A stretch of 64,000 nt of DNA from Aliamphritea hakodatensis (GCF_024347195.1 NZ_AP025281.1:2914001-2978000), one strand, 5' to 3'; positions 50,633-60,641 are shown, counted from the first letter of the stretch. Notes: generated by a model from the sequence alone, not told the origin. Translations and numbers: made by a program.

Positions 50633-51805
50633 CTACGTCACAGATAAAGTTGCCAATTTTGCCTTCAGTTCTAAATTATATTCCGCAGCAAACTTGGAAT
50701 AATGTGCCTTCCGATGGCAGTTCGGACATAAAGCAATCACAAAGTCAGGATGATCAGGACCACCATCTGATAATTTGTTTACATGATGCACTTCGAGATA
50801 CGGGGCATTTTGAGTTGTCTCGAAAGGAGCTGGTAGTTTGCAGCTTTCGCAGCTTCCTGCAGCTCTTCTCAAAGCATAATTTTTAACAGCAAAACTGCGT
50901 CGATAGTACTGTTTCTGTACATCTTTTGATTTACCGCTCCATGTGGCAGCCTCCATTGCTAACTCTCGCAGCCTTCCCAGATCATCGATTTCATCAACTT
51001 CATTCTCTAACTCTGAATTTGAAGTAGATGCCATTTCTTCGATAGGTACCAGATCGAATATTATTAGCTCTCGCTCATTACCATCTGTATCTACACCTCT
51101 CGTAGTGTCATGACCTGTATAAATCATCTGACCTTCGAAAGTAACATAACTTCTTTTGTCAGCCTGCTTAAATAGCAGAAGATCTTTACCAGCAGCTACA
51201 TGTCCGATGATCGACATGTTATTGGAATTTAACGCCATGTCTCCACGCTGCCCTTCACCCGCATATCGAAAAACGCCATCAACCCATCGGTCTTCATAAC
51301 CATGTTGTTCTCCACTTTCACCGGTAAAAATGAAAACTACTTTTTGCTTTGCTGACGGCGCAATTCCACTTTGCCTGGAACCTCCCCATAAATCATGAAG
51401 ATGACTACGCTTATATAATCTTCCTTTTATAAACGGGAGAACCCCTGAAGGGACCAACGCCTTCTTACTTTGCCATGATGTACGTATCTGATCGCAACGT
51501 TTTTTAAGCTTGAGTGAATTGCTGCCGAATTTATCCCACACAGCAATGGCTGATTTAGGGACATTATCCAACTGATTATTGGCAATACGACGAAAATTCC
51601 CAACTCTAGATCGAACACCATCCGGAGGGCGATAAGAAGCGTCTCGCTCCCAATCTAAATTCAAAGGTGCTTGCCGCAAATCCTCGCTCAATTTTACGAT
51701 TGAAGGATGGGTAGCAACCAAATCTTGATCAAGATTTGATTGATAGGTATGAAGCGCGAGCACAAGCTCTTCTTCAGACCAGTCAGCTCCGCCACGTCTA
51801 GGCAT
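50633..51805 (-). CDS. McrA-like modification-dependent endonuclease (SRA-like + HNH)
   Basis: 390 residues from ATG 51805, with AAGGA eight bases upstream. The middle part (LYKRSHLHDLWGG...QSGIAPSA, VFIFTGESGEQHGYEDRW, VFRYAGEGQRGDM) resembles the SRA/YDG-like domain of ScoMcrA-type type IV enzymes. The C-terminal HNH has CESCKLP, LEVHHVNKLSDGGPDHPD and LCPNCHRKAHY. Such proteins cut DNA with modified bases and restrict phages. AT-rich relative to phage genes. It is convergent with integrase. Confidence 0.8.
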   Translation of the reverse strand: MPRRGGADWSEEELVLALHTYQSNLDQDLVATHPSIVKLSEDLRQAPLNLDWERDASYRPPDGVRSRVGNFRRIANNQLDNVPKSAIAVWDKFGSNSLKLKKRCDQIRTSWQSKKALVPSGVLPFIKGRLYKRSHLHDLWGGSRQSGIAPSAKQKVVFIFTGESGEQHGYEDRWVDGVFRYAGEGQRGDMALNSNNMSIIGHVAAGKDLLLFKQADKRSYVTFEGQMIYTGHDTTRGVDTDGNERELIIFDLVPIEEMASTSNSELENEVDEIDDLGRLRELAMEAATWSGKSKDVQKQYYRRSFAVKNYALRRAAGSCESCKLPAPFETTQNAPYLEVHHVNKLSDGGPDHPDFVIALCPNCHRKAHYSKFAAEYNLELKAKLATLSVT

Positions 51806-52019
51806 CCTTTCTTTCCTTTCCATTACTCAAGTACAGAAGATCAAAATCTATCAGCATGGCCGCTGACGAACAACTAACTAGATCAACCAAAACCTTGAAT
51901 TGCAGGTATAGAGGCAAAGTTCTTTTTGAATGTAAATTAGCGGATTTTTTGGCACTGACTTGCAAACTTTTTGTCATGACAGGCTTTGCTTGCCATGACA
52001 TCGATAAGCTGGAAGAAGC

Positions 52020-53069
52020 TTATTCGTACTGCAGCTCACCAAATAAAGTTCTCATGTAATCACCTCTGAGAATATCAAATGGTAATTCAAGGTATTCTCT
52101 CGGATCTCTTGGTGTAGCTTTACCATCATTAGGCGCATTCTTTGTATGACCCTGGACTAACTCACCATTCTCTTTGATGTATGGTAATACAACGATTCGT
52201 CCATGATTTTTTGAAACAATCGTACCTTCAGCCCATAAAGCTATGTTTGCCTTTTTACTATCTGAATAATTCGCTTCTTTAACGATCCAGCCTACTTTCT
52301 CGTTAGCCTCGTACCAAAAAACGAAACCTCCAGCCACGATCACCTTACGACCATCACGTAAAGCTTCATCTAACATTCTTTTAACACTAGCCTTCGCAAG
52401 CAATTCATTAGCCCTTGGCAATAACTCAGCACGGATGGCGGCTTTTGTCTTACCCCAATGAGCAGTACCGCAATAACCAAAGCCACGTGCAATCCTTTCT
52501 CGATAGCATGCTTGCTCTGATTTAGTGTACTTATACAATTCAGTTGACCAATCACTCTCCCCCTTACGGGCAAGAATTGTATGTTTAACACGAGCAATCT
52601 GCAGATAAGGCATTTCTTGCAATTGGCTATGCAGTTCCCCACGTAAATGCTCGTGCTTTTCAGATAGAACCAGACTATGGATACTAGGGCGCTCGGCTTT
52701 TGAATGCTTCTCCTTAGCAACCTCTAACATCAACAACTCTTCTTCAATTAGCCGATCTCTAGACTTTAACGCTTTATCTACCTTCAATCGAAGAGATAGC
52801 CTTACTTCATCTTTTACAGCCAAACTATCTATGTTCAATAGCAATGCAGGGTTCCTGTCTCTAGCTACACTTTCCGCTTCCTTAAGGTCGCTGTATAACT
52901 CAGGCTTTACCCAATCATTTCCGCCTTCTATAAAGTACTTGTACCAAGCTAAACTACCATTTTTTTTTAGCTTGTAGGCATGCATCATCCAACAATCGAA
53001 CTGAGGAGAATAATGAGGCCATAAACCTAATGTTGGTAACTCATATCCAGCAATCTGTTCCAGTAACAT
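52020..53069 (-). CDS. Unknown 349-aa protein next to a restriction gene
   Basis: 349 residues from ATG 53069 with AAGGA nine bases upstream. It contains an N-terminal segment with several Trp (LGLWPHYSPQFDCWMMHAYKLKK), a charged helical middle, and a C-terminal part VIVAGGFVFWYEANEKVGWIV ... HGRIVVLPYIKENGELVQGHTKNAPNDG. No catalytic motif is recognised. It is the last gene before attR and lies next to the McrA-like gene in the same orientation, in AT-rich DNA. It could be a further defence gene. Confidence 0.65.
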   Translation of the reverse strand: MLLEQIAGYELPTLGLWPHYSPQFDCWMMHAYKLKKNGSLAWYKYFIEGGNDWVKPELYSDLKEAESVARDRNPALLLNIDSLAVKDEVRLSLRLKVDKALKSRDRLIEEELLMLEVAKEKHSKAERPSIHSLVLSEKHEHLRGELHSQLQEMPYLQIARVKHTILARKGESDWSTELYKYTKSEQACYRERIARGFGYCGTAHWGKTKAAIRAELLPRANELLAKASVKRMLDEALRDGRKVIVAGGFVFWYEANEKVGWIVKEANYSDSKKANIALWAEGTIVSKNHGRIVVLPYIKENGELVQGHTKNAPNDGKATPRDPREYLELPFDILRGDYMRTLFGELQYE

Positions 53070-53195
53070 TCACGGATTCCTTTTTCCTTGTGATTGCAGC
53101 TACTTTAACTGCAATGACACGGGTCAGGAAGAGTTGGCTAGATTGCTAATACGAGGAGGGATCCAAAGACAAAAAAGAACTTCGATCAGAAACGT

Positions 53196-53228
53196 TTGGA
53201 AACTGATTGGAAACTGATTGGAAACTGA
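53196..53228. other. Three tandem 11-bp repeats: candidate integrase arm sites
   Basis: TTGGAAACTGA occurs at 53196, 53207 and 53218 with an exact period of 11 bp, about one helical turn. They are 48 bp from the attR core, and the same word occurs once at attL. This fits arm-type binding sites for integrase or Xis. Confidence 0.6.
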
Positions 53229-53242
53229 AAAACTGCAGGCGA

Positions 53243-53270
53243 AAAAAAACAGACATAAACGTCTGTTTTT
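53243..53270 (-). terminator. Phage-supplied terminator after tRNA-Val
   Basis: On the minus strand AAAAACAGAC...GTCTGTTTTTTTT forms a hairpin with T8 directly downstream of the reconstituted tRNA gene. It replaces the host terminator displaced to the attL side. Confidence 0.75.
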
Positions 53271-53275
53271 CTTGA

Positions 53276-53359
<84 letters not shown>

Positions 53360-53638
53360 GAAGTGGGGTCGTATTATAGGCAAATCATTGCCGGACGCAA
53401 GCAGTTTTTACCGGTGTTTTTAATAACTTATCCTTCCCGAAAGGCAGATCGTCAAATTTTCTTATTTAAATCCCCTGTAATTCAGCTGCAGCTCATAAAA
53501 CGCCCGTTAGACTTTAGTCAATGCTCAGCTTCTGACTGTTCCTTTGCCCAATTAACACATTATTCACACTTGCACCCGTTCAGCCATGTATACTTTTCCA
53601 TTCCAGACCGCTGAAGCATTTATCTGACAGGTTGTTTT

Positions 53639-54553
53639 ATGATTGCTGTTGTTCGCTCTCTGGCCTGTGTACTGCTTTTGCTGTTCGGTACCTTCGTACA
53701 CAGTACGCCTCTGACACTGAAATTCTTTCAGACCGACTCCCGGTACAGCTACCGGATCGATCTGCTTAAACTTGCGCTGGATAAAACCGCCGCAACCGAT
53801 GGCCCCTACCTGCTCAGCCCGATCACTGAAGAAATGACCCAGGCTCGTGGTCTCCAGTCACTGGAAATGAAACAGGGCATTAACATTGCTTTTCTTTCCG
53901 CAACGACAGAACGGGAGGCACGTTTTCTGTCGGTCAAAGTGCCTATCCTTCAGGGCATTCTCGGCTACCGGATTGCTATGATTCACCTCCGTCAGGCGGA
54001 TGTATTTGCCGGCATCAGCAGCCTGAACGATCTGCGCCAGCTAAATGCCGGATTCGGCAGTCACTGGGCTGATCTCTCCATTCTCAAGGCGAATCAACTG
54101 CCAGTCACAGGCGTTGCCCGCTACCCTAATCTGTTTTCTATGCTCAGCGCGGGTCGCTTTGATTACTTCCCCCGGGGCATCAATGAAATCTATAAAGAGC
54201 TGGAAGAACGAAAACCGGACTATCCGCAATTAACGGCGGATAAGGGATTTGCGCTTTACTACCCTTACCCGGTTTTTTTCTACGTCAGCAAAGATAATCA
54301 GGCACTGGCCGACCGTCTGCAGCGCGGTCTCGAACAGGCAAAAGCCGACGGCTCTTTCGACCGGTTATTCATGCAGTACCACCGGGAAGTGATTAAACAG
54401 TCCGGTCTGAAGCACCGGCGTATTTTTATCCTCAACAATCCGGACCTCCCCGCAGATCTGCCACTCCCGAATACCGGTCGGTGGTTAAAAAAAGCATTTG
54501 AGGATGGGCATGGCAGCATGCCGTCATCTTCTCAACCCGCAATGGGTAATTAA
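53639..54553 (+). CDS. Periplasmic solute-binding-like protein (SBP family 3 fold)
   Basis: 304 residues with a signal peptide (VRSLACVLLLLFGTFVHS). The mature chain has LTLKFFQTDSRYSYRIDLLKLALDKT and a C-terminal lobe with ADRLQRGLEQAKADGSFDRLFMQYH, the pattern of amino-acid-type binding proteins. Such stand-alone proteins often act as sensory partners rather than transporters. It lies 72 bp before the H-NOX gene on the same strand and might belong to the same transcript. Confidence 0.7.
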   Translation: MIAVVRSLACVLLLLFGTFVHSTPLTLKFFQTDSRYSYRIDLLKLALDKTAATDGPYLLSPITEEMTQARGLQSLEMKQGINIAFLSATTEREARFLSVKVPILQGILGYRIAMIHLRQADVFAGISSLNDLRQLNAGFGSHWADLSILKANQLPVTGVARYPNLFSMLSAGRFDYFPRGINEIYKELEERKPDYPQLTADKGFALYYPYPVFFYVSKDNQALADRLQRGLEQAKADGSFDRLFMQYHREVIKQSGLKHRRIFILNNPDLPADLPLPNTGRWLKKAFEDGHGSMPSSSQPAMGN

Positions 54554-54624
54554 CGTACTGCAAATCGCTGAATTCCCGTTATATTTAAAGGATATAGGTG
54601 AACAGCTGCGTCAGGAGGACGTCC

Positions 54625-55173
54625 ATGAAAGGAGTTATCTTCAACATTCTTGAAGAAATGGTCATCGAGAAATGTGGCATGATGGCCTGGAACGATATTC
54701 TCGGCACACTCGGCCAGGACGGCATCTACACCGCCGGCAAAAGCTACCCGGATGATAAGCTCTTTGCACTGGTTGGTGAAGTGTCTGCCCGGCTGGAGCT
54801 ACCGGCTGAAGCGGTTGTGGGTGCCTTCGGTGAGTTTCTGTTTGACCAGCTTGCCCGCCGCTATCCGGTATTTCTGGAAACCCAGCCGACCCTGAAAGAC
54901 TTTCTGAAAAGCATCGATTCCGTGATTCATGTAGAAGTCCGTAAACTCTACGAGTCTCCGGACCTGCCATCGATTATTTGCCATGAGCCTGACGATCATA
55001 CCCTTGTCATGGAATACCGCTCCCCCCGTCAGCTTTGTCTGCTGGCTGAAGGGCTGATTCGCGGTGCGGCCAGCCGTTACAACGAGGCAATTGAAATGAC
55101 ACATCCGGTCTGCACCCATCAGGGGGCTGATCATTGTGATTTAATCATCCGGTTTACTGAGCAGACAGCATGA
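54625..55173 (+). CDS. hnoX: H-NOX nitric-oxide sensor
   Basis: 182 residues from ATG 54625 (AGGAGG upstream). The haem-contacting residues occupy the canonical positions: proximal H102 (SVIHVEV), P115, and Y131-x-S133-x-R135 (YRSPR). Residue 140 is Leu, so the distal Tyr that stabilises O2 is absent, which predicts an NO-selective sensor. The adjacent gene, overlapping by four bases, is a histidine kinase. Binding of NO should inhibit that kinase. Confidence 0.93.
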   Translation: MKGVIFNILEEMVIEKCGMMAWNDILGTLGQDGIYTAGKSYPDDKLFALVGEVSARLELPAEAVVGAFGEFLFDQLARRYPVFLETQPTLKDFLKSIDSVIHVEVRKLYESPDLPSIICHEPDDHTLVMEYRSPRQLCLLAEGLIRGAASRYNEAIEMTHPVCTHQGADHCDLIIRFTEQTA

Positions 55174-56177
55174 ACGACGAAGCACAAGCCTATAAGACGG
55201 CCTATGCCCGGGAAAGGGCTGCCCGTCTGGAAGCTGAGCAATTGCTGGATGATAAAAGCCGCGAGCTTTTTCTGAAAAACCAGCAGTTAGAGGCGTCTAA
55301 CAAACGGCTGAAAGAACAGCATAACGCGCTGATGCGTAACGAAAAGCTGGCAACGCTGGGCACCCTGTCTGCCGGCGTTGCCCATGAAATCAATAATCCG
55401 CTGGCATTTGTTTACAGTAACCTGGGCAGCCTGAATGGTTATATCGGGGGATATCAGAAGCTGCTGCAACTGGTACTGCGCTGGCAGACTGATGAGCTGC
55501 TGAAACCGGAACAGGCTGAGGCACTCACCGGGCTGATAGAAGCCGAAGATCTGGTGTTTATCAGCGAAGACATCACCGGCCTGCTGGCGGACTCACAGGA
55601 GGGTCTGGACCGCCTGAAAGACATCGTACAGAACCTCAGACGCTTTGCACACTCACAGGATACTGACTGGGAAGATGTGGACGTTATTGATGGTCTGGAA
55701 AGCACTCTGAAAATTCTCAACAGCCAGCTGAAAAACACCGTCACTGTTGAAAAACATTTTACAGAATTACCATTAGTGCCCGGCAAAGCTAACGAACTGA
55801 ATCAGACCTTTCTCAATATCATTGTGAATGCCTGCCACGCCATGAAAAACACAGAACGGCCACTGCTGCGCATTGAAACCCGAACTGAAAATGAAGCAGT
55901 CCTTGTTCAGATTACGGACAACGGCTGCGGGATGGATGAAAAAGTACTGAAATCCCTGTTCGATCCTTTCTTTACCACCAAACCTGTGGGCGAAGGCACC
56001 GGCATGGGAATGTCGATCACCTATTCCATCATCAAAAATCATCAGGGGCGTTTGAAAGTGGCCAGTAAGCCGGGGGTTGGCAGCCGCTTCAGTATTTATC
56101 TGCCACTTAAACGGGGCGAATCTGCAGCCAGCGATCCGCTGTCAGACCCTCAGGAACTGACAGAAGAGTCAGTTTAA
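55170..56177 (+). CDS. hnoK: H-NOX-associated histidine kinase (HnoK type)
   Basis: 335 residues, cytosolic, with no membrane helix. A coiled coil (1-55) is followed by the DHp motif VAHEINNPLAF and an HATPase domain with the N box NIIVNACHAM, G1 ITDNGCGMDE and G2 GTGMGMS. ATGA overlap with hnoX. NO-bound H-NOX normally suppresses autophosphorylation; output passes to c-di-GMP proteins. The degenerate HD-GYP regulator at 59311 is a likely target. Confidence 0.88.
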   Translation: MNDEAQAYKTAYARERAARLEAEQLLDDKSRELFLKNQQLEASNKRLKEQHNALMRNEKLATLGTLSAGVAHEINNPLAFVYSNLGSLNGYIGGYQKLLQLVLRWQTDELLKPEQAEALTGLIEAEDLVFISEDITGLLADSQEGLDRLKDIVQNLRRFAHSQDTDWEDVDVIDGLESTLKILNSQLKNTVTVEKHFTELPLVPGKANELNQTFLNIIVNACHAMKNTERPLLRIETRTENEAVLVQITDNGCGMDEKVLKSLFDPFFTTKPVGEGTGMGMSITYSIIKNHQGRLKVASKPGVGSRFSIYLPLKRGESAASDPLSDPQELTEESV

Positions 56178-56234
56178 TACCGCGACAGGAAATCAAGGCC
56201 AGGTGGGCTTACAGAGTATGTGGACGAATTCTTG

Positions 56235-58922
56235 CTAGTCAGTCAATCCGGGCTGCGGCACAGATACCCCATCTTCAACAAGGTCTTCTGACGGCACTGA
56301 TGAATCCATAACCTGAGCATAAAAAACCTCTGCAGACATTGGCCGGCCAAGCAGATACCCCTGCACCGCATCGCATCCGGCGGTGTGCAGGAAGTCATAC
56401 TGATAAACGTCTTCCACCCCTTCTGCAACCACTTTCAGCCCCAGGCCTTTGGCCATCGCAATTGAGGCAAGAATCAGTTTCTGATCGCTCGGATCGCTGG
56501 CCAGATCCCGGACAAAGCTGCGGTCAATTTTCACCACATCAAACGGGAACTGTTTAAGATAGCTCAGGGAAGAATAGCCGGTGCCGAAATCATCCATCGA
56601 CAGACAAATACCCATGTCCTTGATTTGCTGCAGAACGGTTTTTGTACTGGCATCGTGCTTAATCAGCAGACCCTCGGTGATCTCAAGGACTAACTGATGA
56701 GCCGGGAAACCACTGTTTTCCAGTGCCTGATGCAACACCTGCACAATATGGCCGTCTTTAAACTGCCGGGGCGATACATTGATTCCCAGCGTAAACTCAC
56801 CGTTAAGCTGTTCGCTCCACTGCTTCGCCTGATGACAGGCCTGAGTCAGAATCCATTCTCCCAGCGGGACAATTAAGCCGGTTTGTTCCGCAACCGGAAT
56901 GAACACATCCGGCGGTACCATGCCGAGCTGTATATTATCCCAGCGTACCAGTACTTCTGCGCCCAGCAACTGCTGCTCTTTAAAAGAATATATCGGCTGA
57001 AAGTTCAGATAAATCTCATCCCGCTCCAGCGCACCGCGTAACTGATCTTCCACTTCCAGCCGGTCGGTAATCTCGTTATTCATTTCCGGTGTATAGAAGG
57101 CAAAGTTGTTACGCCCTTCCGCTTTGACGTGATACATGGCGGTATCAGCCTTCTTCAGCAGCTCTTCCGGCTGGGTGCCATCCTGCGGCGCAATCACCAG
57201 ACCAATACTGCCAGAAATGAAGTAACTGCGGCCCTGCAACTGAAACTCCATCGCCAGTGCCACCAGTATTTTTCGGGCTATGGCTTCGGCGTCCGCCTGG
57301 CTTTGCTGATTTTCCAGAATCAGGATGAATTCATCACCGCCGTAGCGCGCCAGCGTATCGTCTTCGTGGATCACATCCTGCAATCGCTGTGAAACAGATA
57401 TCAGCAGTTCATCGCCAACTTTGTGCCCCAGGCTATCATTGATCTTTTTAAAATCATCCAGATCAATAAACATCAGCACAACAAAACCATCATTCAGCGC
57501 TGAGCGGCTGATTGCCCTTTCCAGACGCTGGGTCATCAGGGTACGGTTGGGCAGGTTTGTCAGGGCGTCAAACTGTGCCTGATACCGAACCAGCTTTTCA
57601 CGCTGCCGGCGTACGGTAATGTCCTGCAGGTTGATGATTGTTGCGGGGCCATCATCCAGGATGATGTGTTTAGTATTCAGCTCGACCGGAAAACTCATCC
57701 CGTCGTGGCGAACGGCCTCAGCTTCAATATGCTGTTCACTGTTAGCCATCGCTTTTGCCACCCGTTCAGTCTGAGTGCTGCCCCACAGGTCGGGCATTTC
57801 GGTACTGAGTAATTCATTGCGGGTATAACCAAACATACCTTCGGCAATTTCATTGAAATCAATGATCTGATTGCCCCGCAGCAACAGAACGGCTTCACTG
57901 CCGGTCTGGGTCAGCTGCCGCAAACGGGACTCACTGATACGCAAATCATGAATTTCACGGCTCAGCTCATGAATATACGTACGCCCCTTACTGAGTAGCA
58001 TCCAGGTAATCATCGTCAGAATCACCGCCATCAGCGTCAGCAGTGTCAGCACCGATAAATCGGAAAAATGGCTGGAAGGTAAATAGTTTTCATCTTCGAG
58101 ATACAGCCAGCGCCACCCGGGCAGCCGCTCAATTTCAGCCGTCGATACCCGATAATTATTGCCAAACTCATCAGTCACATCAGGTGAGCCGTTTTTCCAG
58201 ACAAAGGGTAAGGTTTCGGTGACTCTCTCACCAAACTGACGCCCGTCAACCAGCAACTGTTGCTGCCAGCTGTCCAGCGGATTCATGCTTTTAAACACCC
58301 ACTCCCGGATATTCGATGCCATCACAATGCTGTCCGGTGATAACAACACCATCTTGCCCGGCACGTCAGTAAACCGTTCTTCGAGGCCGGTAATATCTAT
58401 CTTATTAACGATGACCCCCAGCAACTGACCCTGTTCACCGCGGACCTGATGGGAAAAATACAGGCCCCTTTTTTTAGTACGGTACCCCAGCGCCAGATAC
58501 ACCGATGAAATCCCTGACAGGGCCTGGCTGAAATACGGACGGTAGGCGAAATTATTCCCCAGTATCTGCTGTTTCAGCGGATTATCATTCACGGCCACCA
58601 TATAACCGTCGAGATCCATCAGATAACACAGGGAAGCAGAATTAATATCACAGATACGGTTAAGAACCGGCGTAGGGTCTTCACCAGGGCTGGAGTAGAA
58701 ACCGGTGACTTCTGTCAGGCTGGCCTGCAGACTTAACTGCCGGGATTGTGCCCGCAGATATGCATCCAGCTCTGCATTTACTTTTTCCACGTAGCTGTCG
58801 GCCCGCTGCCGGGACTGGTATTCAGCATCTGTTTCAAGTAACCAGATATAGCCGACTAAACTGCCAAAGAGCGTCAGAAGACAGAGTAACGCCAGAGAAA
58901 ACTGAATGGTTTTAAGCTTCAT
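56235..58922 (-). CDS. Membrane PAS-GGDEF-EAL protein with Cache sensor
   Basis: 895 residues. An N-terminal helix (~7-29), a periplasmic dCache-like domain (~30-285), a second helix (~290-312), then PAS (~330-440), GGDEF with intact YGGDEF, and EAL with GAEVLVRW, DDFGTGYSSL, KIDRSF and AEGVE. Both domains look active or at least substrate-binding, so it could make or break c-di-GMP depending on ligand. The Cache ligand is unknown. Confidence 0.88.
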   Translation of the reverse strand: MKLKTIQFSLALLCLLTLFGSLVGYIWLLETDAEYQSRQRADSYVEKVNAELDAYLRAQSRQLSLQASLTEVTGFYSSPGEDPTPVLNRICDINSASLCYLMDLDGYMVAVNDNPLKQQILGNNFAYRPYFSQALSGISSVYLALGYRTKKRGLYFSHQVRGEQGQLLGVIVNKIDITGLEERFTDVPGKMVLLSPDSIVMASNIREWVFKSMNPLDSWQQQLLVDGRQFGERVTETLPFVWKNGSPDVTDEFGNNYRVSTAEIERLPGWRWLYLEDENYLPSSHFSDLSVLTLLTLMAVILTMITWMLLSKGRTYIHELSREIHDLRISESRLRQLTQTGSEAVLLLRGNQIIDFNEIAEGMFGYTRNELLSTEMPDLWGSTQTERVAKAMANSEQHIEAEAVRHDGMSFPVELNTKHIILDDGPATIINLQDITVRRQREKLVRYQAQFDALTNLPNRTLMTQRLERAISRSALNDGFVVLMFIDLDDFKKINDSLGHKVGDELLISVSQRLQDVIHEDDTLARYGGDEFILILENQQSQADAEAIARKILVALAMEFQLQGRSYFISGSIGLVIAPQDGTQPEELLKKADTAMYHVKAEGRNNFAFYTPEMNNEITDRLEVEDQLRGALERDEIYLNFQPIYSFKEQQLLGAEVLVRWDNIQLGMVPPDVFIPVAEQTGLIVPLGEWILTQACHQAKQWSEQLNGEFTLGINVSPRQFKDGHIVQVLHQALENSGFPAHQLVLEITEGLLIKHDASTKTVLQQIKDMGICLSMDDFGTGYSSLSYLKQFPFDVVKIDRSFVRDLASDPSDQKLILASIAMAKGLGLKVVAEGVEDVYQYDFLHTAGCDAVQGYLLGRPMSAEVFYAQVMDSSVPSEDLVEDGVSVPQPGLTD

Positions 58923-59310
58923 GACACAGGTTTATGAACTGACCGGTTGGGTTGGAATTAACATAAGACCTCTCTGTAAGCGTGATTGCCGGAACGCCAG
59001 AGGAGTCAGAGAATCAATTGAGAAAACATAAAATGCCGCTATTACATGCATAGTACTGCTCCGGGAATGCTTACCGGTGATTTCCACATCCGTTAAACAT
59101 CCCGTGTTTCCGGCAAACTGATAATTTTCTGCGCTGTCCGGACGTAATTACATGAACCTTAGAGATAAGCCTACAACGATACTGACCGTTTATCTGCGTA
59201 TGAAGCCAGATAACTCACCAGACTGGGTATACCCTGTCATAAAATCAAACAGTTATAGTACAGCCAGTGGCTGACTCTGCCCTTAAGAACCGCCCATATA
59301 AATTGGCCGC
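58923..59310. other. Intergenic, no gene seen
   Basis: About 390 bp between two minus-strand genes. No convincing frame or RNA gene was found; it may hold the promoter of the PAS-GGDEF-EAL gene. Confidence 0.4.
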
Positions 59311-60603
59311 TCAGGCCCGGCCAGACTTACGTTGCTGTATGTAAATACGAAAATGCTCGCCCAGATTAAATTCCATCTCCCGCAGGCGCTCAATCGCCAC
59401 CTCATCCATCACCATGCCGGCACTGAGCAACAGGACATGCTGCTCACTGAGCAGATCACGGGTCAGTTTCATCCCCGGTTTAAGCTCTACGCTGCCAATG
59501 TATTCATCCTTAAGAGCCGCACCCTGCTTATTAAGTTCCTGCAAAGCTTTAACCAGTGTTTTCAGCGCTTCAGGGTTATAACGCTCGGCGGCGGTTTCCT
59601 GCATATAGCGGATGGCTTCTGCGGTACTGTAAGCCCGCTCGGAATAATGGCCGTTCACTAATTCCACATAATCATTTACGACACACAGATACTGCGCCCC
59701 AAGGCTGATGTCGTCACTTTTAAGGCCTGAAGGATAGCCACTGCCATCCAGATATTCTTTATGCTGGGCAATAATCTTACCGGCGTCGTAAAGCGGCTTT
59801 ACCAACATAATCTGCGCCTGAGCCAGCAGAGGATGCCGGCGGTACAGACGCTGTCGGGCCGGGGAGAGTTGCAGATAGGCGGGCTTAATGAGCTGATCAT
59901 CAAAACTCAGTTTACCGATATTACGCAACTGCCAGGCATAATAGAGCTGCTTTAAATCCCCGCCCTTCAGAGGGCTTAACTTAGCGACCGTGACCATCAG
60001 TTTATTCAGCCTGACGTTGTCTTCCGCCAGTTGCCCCAGACGGCGGGCAGTCAGCGCGGAAAACATCCGTACCACCGAACGGTAACTGCTTTTCAGCTCG
60101 GTATGGCTGTGCAACAGCCGGGCAGTTCTGTCTTCAACGGCACCGGCCAGTTTACGGGTCAGTTTTTTCAGCTGTTTATTGCTCGCCAGCGTCAGCGCGT
60201 GCAGCTGTTCGTTCTCGCGCTTTAACTGTCCCAGCTGCAAGCATTTTTCTACCGCCTGCAGCATCTCATCATCTTCCCAGGGTTTGAGCAGAAAACGGCT
60301 GACCTTGCCTTTATTGATGGCCCGGACCGTTACTTCAGATTCAACCGACGCCGTCATGCCGATACGTTCCGTTTCCGGCCATCTGGCAGCCACTTCACTG
60401 AGAAATTCATCACCACTCATATTTGGCATATTCATGTCACTGATCACCAGATCCATGGGGCTGTCCGCCAGAATATCCAGACCGGCACCACCGGATTCGG
60501 CGCAGTGGATCTGGTGCCCGGCAGGTTCCAGCAGGGCTTTTAGCGCCGCCAGATATTCAACGTCATCGTCCACCAGAAGAATTGATCGGTTATCAGTATC
60601 CAT
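59311..60603 (-). CDS. Response regulator with degenerate HD-GYP (HnoD-like)
   Basis: 430 residues. The receiver domain has D56 as phosphoacceptor (VISDMNMPNMSG). The second domain is HD-GYP-like but the HD pair is replaced by R227-N228 (QLRNIGK), while DGSGYP remains (286-291). It should therefore not hydrolyse c-di-GMP but act allosterically, as HnoD does in Shewanella. It ends with a small extra domain (~360-430). Confidence 0.85.
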   Translation of the reverse strand: MDTDNRSILLVDDDVEYLAALKALLEPAGHQIHCAESGGAGLDILADSPMDLVISDMNMPNMSGDEFLSEVAARWPETERIGMTASVESEVTVRAINKGKVSRFLLKPWEDDEMLQAVEKCLQLGQLKRENEQLHALTLASNKQLKKLTRKLAGAVEDRTARLLHSHTELKSSYRSVVRMFSALTARRLGQLAEDNVRLNKLMVTVAKLSPLKGGDLKQLYYAWQLRNIGKLSFDDQLIKPAYLQLSPARQRLYRRHPLLAQAQIMLVKPLYDAGKIIAQHKEYLDGSGYPSGLKSDDISLGAQYLCVVNDYVELVNGHYSERAYSTAEAIRYMQETAAERYNPEALKTLVKALQELNKQGAALKDEYIGSVELKPGMKLTRDLLSEQHVLLLSAGMVMDEVAIERLREMEFNLGEHFRIYIQQRKSGRA

Positions 60604-60641
60604 GCCGCTCCCTGTAATCAGGTAAAACCTGCCGGTTGTAT

